Shown here in pieces: positions 8,087-13,670 of a stretch of 64,000 nt of DNA (positions are counted from its first letter, which is position 1; every line of letters starts with the position of its first letter). Made by a program: the position numbers and the translations under genes. The notes beneath the pieces were generated by a model, which saw nothing but the letters and a program-made list of their open reading frames with translations, was not told where the DNA came from and did no database searches. The stretch lies in NCBI RefSeq assembly GCF_001984825.2, contig NZ_CP043319.1, positions 42,699-106,698 of the forward strand. The letters are read 5' to 3'. Origin of the DNA: Enterobacter chengduensis. GTDB taxonomy: Bacteria; Pseudomonadota; Gammaproteobacteria; Enterobacterales; Enterobacteriaceae.

Positions 8087-8861
8087 CCATCCCGACGCGA
8101 CCGCACGCCTGAACTTCCGGGACGGACCGTACCCCTGCGGGGTTCGGGGGAAGCGGGGCGCGCCTCCGGCGCTGCCCCTCTGCTCCCTCTGGTTTGTCCT
8201 CGCTCAATCAATCAATTCCTGGCTGCTGTTAATTCACGCTGTTGCGATTAGTCTGCTGAAGCTGTGCTTCAGAAAGGACTTTTCCGAGTGCCTCATCCTG
8301 TCTGTTTTGATCGATATCCTGCTGGTTAGTTCTCTTCGCTGCAGTTCCGTGATGGGCAGAGCCAGAAAGACGGGCAGGGCAATGGCCACCTTCGGCTCCT
8401 GGCCCGCGTGGCGGTCCAGTCGTCGAGCCCCACTCCGCCAGGCAGCTGCTTACGCACCAGCCAGTCTCCGCCGAACCCGCAAGCGGTTTCGGGCTATCGC
8501 TAGGGTCTGATGGCAAAGGTCAACAACTGCGGCTTCTCCGGCCGTACCGTCCGGAACGCCTTCACCGCGCCGGCGAAGCCGTCGCTCTAATGGCGACACG
8601 CCGTTCCGACGTGTCGGGTGTGTGCACTCCTGTTCACCCGCGTGAGTCCATCCCCCGTGTGTCCTCACGCGGAGGGCTGGTCGTAGCACCGTCAGGACGT
8701 CATCCAAAGGGTTAAATGAACGCCGCCAAAACTTTTTGCAAGGGACTGCAAAAACTTTTGTCTGCGCCCTTTTCCTGCCGCCCCGCCGTCGCTCCTTTGC
8801 CCTTTGCCGCGAGAGAACTCACCAGGGAGATGGGCAACCATCACCACAGGAGAAAACCAGG
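8087..8861 (+). promoter_or_regulatory. Non-coding block D, candidate single-strand promoter
   Basis: About 775 bases without a convincing gene. Near its 3' end is CAAAACTTTTTGCA-agggac-TGCAAAAACTTTTG (about 8726-8759), a 14-base inverted repeat with one mismatch that also occurs in block C. The block also shares short strings with block E (ACCTTCGGCTCC). Open frames on both strands are weak and lack ribosome sites. The position, directly upstream of a run of plus-strand genes and after two terminators, fits a promoter region used on entering single strands. Confidence 0.55.
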
Positions 8862-9134
8862 ATGCACACACGAAACGTCAACGTCAAAACCGCCGCTCAA
8901 GAATCTTCCAGGAAGATGGAGGAAGAACAAAACCCTGTTTCTGTCGCGAAGGAGTGGGTGGCTCAGGCCACTGCGCTGAAAGAGGGCGTCACTGTCACCG
9001 TGTCCGATGTGTCCCGATACGGCGATGTGCAGGTGGAGATCCGCACCAACGGAACGCTTAACTGGCGCGCCTGGTCGTTTCAACCTGATTTTCTTTTTGA
9101 ACTGAAACGCAACCTGCAATACGTACAGCTGTAA
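8862..9134 (+). CDS. Small leading-region protein, diverged DUF905-like
   Basis: A 90-residue protein starting MHTRNVN behind AGGAGAAAACCAGG. The C-terminal half (VQVEIRTNGTLNWRAWSFQPDFLFELKRNL) follows the DUF905 pattern of a beta pair, a W.AW.F.PD core and a final helix, and resembles the end of the protein encoded at 3772-4101. The N-terminal 40 residues are charged and not recognisable. I rejected the longer frame from 8736 because it runs into block D. Function unknown. Confidence 0.6.
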   Translation: MHTRNVNVKTAAQESSRKMEEEQNPVSVAKEWVAQATALKEGVTVTVSDVSRYGDVQVEIRTNGTLNWRAWSFQPDFLFELKRNLQYVQL

Positions 9135-9179
9135 CCCCACGCCGGATATCCGGCATGTACTGATAAAAGGAGATAAACC

Positions 9180-9539
9180 ATGCATTTACACACGACTGAT
9201 TCTTTCGCTTCTCTTGATTCCAGCGCCAGCGCCGAATCGGAAATGGCCTACTGGCTGAGCCGTGAAAAGTCCGCACTGATCGCCCCCGTGGAAATCGATG
9301 TGAACAAATTCCACGATGCGGCAGGAATGCACCCACCGATGATCAACTGGCGTTGTGACACCGCGCAGGACACTGAAACCTTCATGCTGGCAGAGATGAT
9401 CTGTATGAACGTGACGGACATTTTTGTCCGTATTGGAAAGCGTTATTTCCGCGTACGTGATTACAGCAACCTGAATCACGCCGATATCGTGGCGAAGGTG
9501 AAAGCAGCATTCAGCCCTGAGAGCCAGAGCCAGAAATGA
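9180..9539 (+). CDS. Unknown leading-region protein
   Basis: A 119-residue acidic protein with no recognisable family. The start has AAAGGAG. A central segment (EMICMNVTDIFVRIGKRYFRVRDYSNLN) looks like an alpha/beta core, followed by a C-terminal helix. It is preceded by a GCCGGAT/ATCCGGC hairpin (9143-9155). It belongs to the short-gene series between block D and the methylase-like gene. Confidence 0.6.
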   Translation: MHLHTTDSFASLDSSASAESEMAYWLSREKSALIAPVEIDVNKFHDAAGMHPPMINWRCDTAQDTETFMLAEMICMNVTDIFVRIGKRYFRVRDYSNLNHADIVAKVKAAFSPESQSQK

Positions 9540-9626
9540 AAAAAGCAGGCTTACACCTGCTCCATCCACGCCGGATTTGAGCGATTCCAACGAAAAAATC
9601 CGGCTTTCACTAAAAGGAACAAACCC

Positions 9627-9890
9627 ATGCAATTCAGTGAAGTTTCGATTGTTACACCAACCGCCCTCTATGTCCAGATGCAGGAGGCTCAAAACGCGCC
9701 CGTGAAAAAGCAGGTGCGTATCAAACGCGGTGAAATCGCCTGCAATGCCCTCAGTCCGGAAATGCGGGCACTGGGGCGTCATATTGCGCACTGCCGGAAA
9801 AAGGGGCGATCCGTACGTATTCCCGCCATGCGCGGGAGCGAGTGGGGTCATGTGCTGCGCACGCTTGAACTGAGCCGCGCCTGTAACTGA
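9627..9890 (+). CDS. Unknown small protein, paralogue of the product of 11792-12034
   Basis: An 87-residue basic protein. Its C-terminal 40 residues (ALGRHIAHCRKKGRSVRIPAMRG then EWGHVLRTLELSRAC) are clearly related to the end of the 80-residue protein encoded at 11792. The N-termini differ. The basic middle part suggests nucleic-acid contact but no motif proves it. Good AAAAGGA site upstream. Confidence 0.6.
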   Translation: MQFSEVSIVTPTALYVQMQEAQNAPVKKQVRIKRGEIACNALSPEMRALGRHIAHCRKKGRSVRIPAMRGSEWGHVLRTLELSRACN

Positions 9891-9930
9891 CAACAACGCC
9901 GCCCCTGACGGGGCGACAGGAGAAAAAAAC

Positions 9931-10761
9931 ATGACCCAGATTAGCTTTGCCGATTTCTTCAATGAGACAAAAAGGCGCGGAGCCGCCCGCCCTGTCGTGC
10001 AGACGGCTCCGGCTGTCCAGTCAGAGCAAGTCCCCCCGCGTCTTATCAGCATCGACACTGCGCGTAAGCAGTTTATCAGTCTGTTTAACCAGACTGCCCG
10101 CCACCTTCACCGCTGGGATGTATTCAGCGATTTTGTCAGACTTGCCGCGAGCGAACTGGATATTGCGCGGGTGAGAACGCCAGAGAGCGCGGAAAACTGC
10201 CGGAAGATCTGCGCGCGATACGATGCGGACGATATCCGCAATTTTCATGAGTTGTTCCGTCTGATGGTTTGCGCGCTGGAGGCTAAATTCCATGACTTCA
10301 TCGGCTCAATTTTTATGGAGCTTGAGCTGGGGTCGGGAGGTATGGGGCAATATTTTACCCCCTATTCTGTCCAGTCAATGATGGCCAGAATGCTGGTTTC
10401 CGGCATCAAAGAGACGGTCACGCGGGAGGGTATCGCGACGATAAGCGATCCGGCCTGCGGTTCGGCAGGAATGATTATTGCCTATGCTGAATGTCTACTT
10501 GAGGCTGATATCAATCCGTCCGCGCACCTGTTCGCCAGTTGCATCGATATTGATCCGGTTGCTGCCGATATGGCATTTATCCAGTTGTCTCTTTTGGGGA
10601 TTGCGGCGGAGGTGGTGACAGGGAACACGCTCACGATGCAGTTCAATCGTGTACGGTATACGCCTGTTTACTATCTCAACGACTTTGAAGCGAAGCTGAA
10701 CACTCAGCGCAGACTTAAAGCCATGATGGACTTTATGTGCGATTTATCGAAAGCCGCCTGA
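9931..10761 (+). CDS. N6-methylase-fold protein lacking a visible NPPY/F motif
   Basis: A 276-residue protein. Residues about 125-225 match the SAM-binding half of type I/N6-adenine methylases: QYFTPYSVQSMMARM, motif I DPACGSAGMIIAYAE, then CIDIDPVAADMAFIQLSLLGI and GNTLTM. In active enzymes an NPPY/F motif follows; here the protein ends within 40 residues and none is visible. Proteins of this shortened form are frequent on conjugative plasmids. It may bind SAM or mimic a methylase subunit rather than methylate. The preceding GCCGCCCC/GGGGCG hairpin and AGGAG site support the start. No specificity or restriction subunit gene is adjacent. Confidence 0.8.
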   Translation: MTQISFADFFNETKRRGAARPVVQTAPAVQSEQVPPRLISIDTARKQFISLFNQTARHLHRWDVFSDFVRLAASELDIARVRTPESAENCRKICARYDADDIRNFHELFRLMVCALEAKFHDFIGSIFMELELGSGGMGQYFTPYSVQSMMARMLVSGIKETVTREGIATISDPACGSAGMIIAYAECLLEADINPSAHLFASCIDIDPVAADMAFIQLSLLGIAAEVVTGNTLTMQFNRVRYTPVYYLNDFEAKLNTQRRLKAMMDFMCDLSKAA

Positions 10762-10779
10762 TACGGGCAGGGGAGGTGC

Positions 10780-11043
10780 TCAGCGCCTCCCGATGAGTCC
10801 AGCTGCTCCGGTTAGAGTCTGGATCATGGTAATTATCTTTTCTTTGGTGTTTTTCCGGTGTCCGAAGGAAGGAACAGCAGCAGCGATAGAAAGTGTTACG
10901 GTTGCCAGCTCTACTACCCGCGATACCTTTTCCGACTTCTCGTAAACTTTCCATGTTCGCAGGCTGACTCCAAGCTCTTCGGCCGCCCTGTCACTGCTCC
11001 AGTTCATACCTTTTCGCCATAAACGAAGTTCGTAACCCGTCAT
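10780..11043 (-). CDS. HTH transcriptional repressor, probably self-regulating
   Basis: An 87-residue protein, one of few minus-strand genes in the leading region. It carries an HTH (ELRLWRKGMNWSSDRAAEELGVSLRTWKVYEKS), followed by a hydrophobic, small-residue tail. I prefer the ATG at 11043 over the one at 11076, because the upstream extension would translate the perfect palindrome at 11058-11080, which looks like its operator. The ribosome site is weak (TAGG). It is convergent with the methylase-like gene. Confidence 0.7.
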   Translation of the reverse strand: MTGYELRLWRKGMNWSSDRAAEELGVSLRTWKVYEKSEKVSRVVELATVTLSIAAAVPSFGHRKNTKEKIITMIQTLTGAAGLIGRR

Positions 11044-11057
11044 TTTCTGATACCTAA

Positions 11058-11080
11058 ATAAGTGCAGATTCTGCACTTAT
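11058..11080. promoter_or_regulatory. Palindromic operator 1
   Basis: A perfect 23-base palindrome with core AAGTGCAGATTCTGCACTT immediately upstream of the HTH gene start at 11043. The same core recurs at 11116-11136. Repetition, symmetry and position suggest a binding site for the adjacent HTH protein. Confidence 0.75.
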
Positions 11081-11115
11081 TTTAGTGTTTTTTTTGTGGG
11101 AAAGTATATATGAAT

Positions 11116-11136
11116 AAAGTGCAGATTCTGCACTTT
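11116..11136. promoter_or_regulatory. Palindromic operator 2
   Basis: A perfect 21-base palindrome with the same AAGTGCAGATTCTGCACTT core. Its centre is 57 bases from that of operator 1. Two sites about five to six helical turns apart would allow looping or cooperative repression of the HTH gene and possibly of rightward transcription into block E. Confidence 0.75.
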
Positions 11137-11139
11137 TAT

Positions 11140-11790
11140 TGATTTTTTTTTGTGGATTAATGTGATGCTAAATGACGACGAAAAGCATGTTGTCAGGACT
11201 GACATCTGGGTACCTTCGGCTCCCCGTCGCTGCCGGGTCGTCGCCTGCACTTCGCGTGGTGGCCGTACGCCCACCGCGCTACGCGGAGCCGCACGCGTCT
11301 CCGTCCTGACGGATAGCAAGCGATACCTGAACCCATCCCGCTTGCAGCTGCCGTTCCGGCAGCGCCGCTCCCACTGACCGCCACGGCGGCCGCAAGGGAA
11401 CGCCGGATTAACCGGCGCCTTCTGCCTTCCTGTCCGTTTCTGCCGTGAAAGCCTTTCATTACTTATGCACTCTGACAGAGCGCCTCTGTTCAGCAAGGGA
11501 CGCTGACGCTTTCCGTCCAGATTTTTTCTCGCAGGCTCCAAATAATCTGTCCTTCACCCCTGCTTTCCATCGTCACCCTGTCAGGGCATTAGCGTAATGA
11601 AGGCATTTCCCTCATTGCAAGAAAACGGAAAAGGACGACGGCAGAAAAGGCCGGATGGCCTGCAAGATTTGCGTCGTAAGACGCGCAGGATATTGCCGGA
11701 AGACTGGCAATAAAAAAGCAGGGCGGGTGCCCTGCCTGTTTACACGGGCTGCTGTAACAGCTCGTTATCACAATGACTCTGAGGAGGCAC
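11140..11790 (+). promoter_or_regulatory. Non-coding block E, candidate single-strand promoter
   Basis: About 650 GC-rich bases without a convincing gene. It contains GCTGCC-gttcc-GGCAGC (11347-11363), matching the block C hairpin with a swapped central base pair. A GGCAGGG-type hairpin (about 11722-11741, GCAGGGC/GCCCTGC) lies near the end. The final 30 bases provide the TGAGGAGG site of the next gene. Confidence 0.55.
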
Positions 11791-11791
11791 T

Positions 11792-12034
11792 ATGAAAGAC
11801 CAGTTCATCGTCGCATGTCGCGAATACTTTGTAAAGGAGCGGGTTAAAACCCGTCATCCACGGAAAATCCGCGAAACGTTGAAACCAGACGCTATCGCGC
11901 CACATCTGAAACAACTGGGGACATCACTTGTCCGTTGCGGGCGTATTCATAAACCGATCCATATTCCAGCACTTAACGGGGCTGAATGGGATCACGTCCT
12001 GAGTACGCTTGAGCTTTCCCGCGCGTACGCCTGA
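11792..12034 (+). CDS. Unknown small protein, paralogue of the product of 9627-9890
   Basis: An 80-residue basic protein starting MKDQFIVACREYF behind GAGGAGG. The last 35 residues (LVRCGRIHKPIHIPALNGAEW then HVLSTLELSRAYA) parallel the end of the 9627 product, so the two are paralogues with different N-termini. Function unknown. It is followed by a CCGCCCT/CGGGGCGG hairpin (12042-12059). Confidence 0.6.
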   Translation: MKDQFIVACREYFVKERVKTRHPRKIRETLKPDAIAPHLKQLGTSLVRCGRIHKPIHIPALNGAEWDHVLSTLELSRAYA

Positions 12035-12116
12035 TAACCACCGCCCTGCAACGGGGCGGTAATTTAATAACACAGTGCCGGAGTATTATCCGGCACATTT
12101 TTGGAAGGAATGGAAC

Positions 12117-12683
12117 ATGCCACACTACATATCCCGTGCGCCTCATGGCGTCACCTGTATCCGTCTTGATAACGGTGATGAAGCTCTCTTTGTGAATGGA
12201 GAACTGATTTCCTCATGTACAGCCAGTGAACTTTATCCGCGTATTATTGCATCAGGGTTGAACCTGTCGACGGCACTTAGCTTGCCATTTAAACAGCTTA
12301 CTGCTCAGGTTCCTGATAACCCTAAATGGACATGGGAGGATGTTACTGCATCGCTCGGATGGGGACAGCGTACTGAACTTAATCACAAAGTTTTGCGTTC
12401 TGTTCTGGAATGTAGTCTGAGCCATATTACGCGGAGGGATAGCGAGATTCTGAGCGAACTATGTCACGCCGAGTATGAAAGCGAATGGATCCATGAATCC
12501 GATCTGGGTTACATCATTCGTGTTGATGCCGTCAGTTATCCGCTTCTCATTCTGAAACATCATGGTATTTCAAAAGCGGCGAGAATAGTGATTTACACTG
12601 CCATGATAAAGGCTGACATCAGCATGGTTCATTTTACTTCATGGGGAGAAATGCTGGCAGACGTTCCGACCTTTGAATGGTAA
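12117..12683 (+). CDS. Leading-region protein, DUF5983-like
   Basis: A 188-residue protein starting MPHYISRAPHG behind TGGAAGGAA. The layout, a short beta-rich start, PDNPKWTWEDV in the middle and a C-terminal SYPLLILKHHGISKAARIVIYTAMI block, is what I recall of DUF5983 proteins on F-like and IncI-like plasmids, but I cannot verify the match. It is the last plus-strand gene before oriT and therefore among the first to enter the recipient. The longer frame from 12075 is rejected for lack of a ribosome site. Confidence 0.65.
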   Translation: MPHYISRAPHGVTCIRLDNGDEALFVNGELISSCTASELYPRIIASGLNLSTALSLPFKQLTAQVPDNPKWTWEDVTASLGWGQRTELNHKVLRSVLECSLSHITRRDSEILSELCHAEYESEWIHESDLGYIIRVDAVSYPLLILKHHGISKAARIVIYTAMIKADISMVHFTSWGEMLADVPTFEW

Positions 12684-12774
12684 TTTCTATATCATCTCCC
12701 TTCTTACCAGGCTGAAAAAATATTTCATCCTGGTAAGAAAAATTTCAGTACATCACATCTTCAGGATGCAGGAA

Positions 12775-13083
12775 TTATTTCGTTGGTGATGACGAATTTT
12801 CTGCCGTCGACCTGCGATTTTTACGGGCTGGTTTGTTTTTATCAGCATCACGAACGATTTCACGAAGTGCTCTCTCACTGATTTCATACCCCGTGGTTTT
12901 TAGTGTCTCTTTAATGTCTGAGACCGTGTAACCTTTGGTTTTTACCAGTGCTAACAGGTCATCACGGATTGCATCCAGAAATTCCTTTTGTGATTTGCGC
13001 TGAGGTGTCAGATCCGGTAAACCAGCCAGAGTAACCTTTGCTAGCTCGATATCTTCATCTGAATAAAACGCCTTCTTACTCAT
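12775..13083 (-). CDS. oriT-adjacent protein, putative MobC-like relaxosome accessory
   Basis: A 102-residue charged protein starting MSKKAFYSDEDIELAK and ending in a basic tail (KKP..KNRRS). Residues 50-90 (GYTVSDIKETLKTTGYEISERALREIVRDA) look like a small helical DNA-binding unit. It is transcribed away from oriT, divergent from nikA. Genes of this kind next to nikAB on L/M-type plasmids encode the auxiliary mobilisation protein MobC; I propose the same here with moderate confidence. It could instead be a regulator of nikAB. Confidence 0.55.
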   Translation of the reverse strand: MSKKAFYSDEDIELAKVTLAGLPDLTPQRKSQKEFLDAIRDDLLALVKTKGYTVSDIKETLKTTGYEISERALREIVRDADKNKPARKNRRSTAENSSSPTK

Positions 13084-13140
13084 CTTCTTACCCCTTTCAG
13101 AATATTGTCATCCAAATCATAACATTGACCACTCAAAAGT

Positions 13141-13300
13141 GGCAGTGCTCCGCACTGCCTATGCCGTCAAATCGCCACTAGGCGAAACAGCCAGCGAAGC
13201 GTATAATGACTCGAAAGACGGGACAGGATGTGCATTTGTAATACCGCGCACGCACGATATCACAAATGCCACCTGGTCAGGGCTCCGCCCCGACACCCGA
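13141..13300 (-). other. oriT: Origin of transfer (oriT) with nick site
   Basis: The intergenic region between the divergent MobC-like gene and nikA. The minus strand reads CATCCTG^T at 13230-13223, matching the I/P-type nick consensus. Beside it an imperfect inverted repeat GCATTTGT...ACAAATGC (13232-13239 and 13262-13269), with the ACGCACGATATCAC segment inside, resembles the NikA-binding area of R64. Further hairpins: GGCAGTG-ctccg-CACTGCC (13141-13159), TCGCC-acta-GGCGA (13172-13185), GGGC-tcc-GCCC (13280-13290). The nick strand means that the lower coordinates enter first. Confidence 0.85.
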
Positions 13301-13313
13301 GTAAGGAGCACAC

Positions 13314-13649
13314 ATGAGCGACAAAGCATCCCGAAGGGGAAGTGATAAACGGCAGAAAACCGTAATCAAGACCCTGAGATTCACGCCGGATGAAATCGAA
13401 GAGATTGAACAGAAAGCGGAAGCAGTGGGGCAAAGCGTATCGGCTTATATCCGTAACGCAGCGATGAACAGAAAGATGATTTCACTCATCGACGACAGCT
13501 TTATGACCGAGCTTTTAAGGCTGGGGAGACTGCAAAAGCATCTCTTTGTTGAAGGGAAACGAGTGGGTGATAAGGAATACTCCACGGTCCTTGTCGCAAT
13601 AACAGAACTGTCGACCACGCTCAGAAATAAACTCATGAACAACGGTTAG
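13314..13649 (+). CDS. nikA: Relaxosome protein NikA
   Basis: A 111-residue ribbon-helix-helix protein (TVIKTLRFTPDEIEEIEQKAEAV then SVSAYIRNAAMNR), the size and domain form of R64 NikA (about 110 residues). NikA binds a repeat beside the nick site, bends oriT and recruits NikB. It starts 90 bases from the nick, with AAGGAG upstream. nikB follows after 21 bases. Confidence 0.94.
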   Translation: MSDKASRRGSDKRQKTVIKTLRFTPDEIEEIEQKAEAVGQSVSAYIRNAAMNRKMISLIDDSFMTELLRLGRLQKHLFVEGKRVGDKEYSTVLVAITELSTTLRNKLMNNG

Positions 13650-13670
13650 CACGGAGAGAAGAACAACATC

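Noticed and set aside
8450..8707. Minus-strand open frame in block D
   Set aside because: Arg/Gly-rich translation of GC-rich DNA, without start context or recognisable domain.
9186..10058. Long minus-strand open frame of 290 codons
   Set aside because: It lies opposite several well-supported plus-strand genes (9180-9539, 9627-9890, start of the methylase-like gene) and has no ribosome site.
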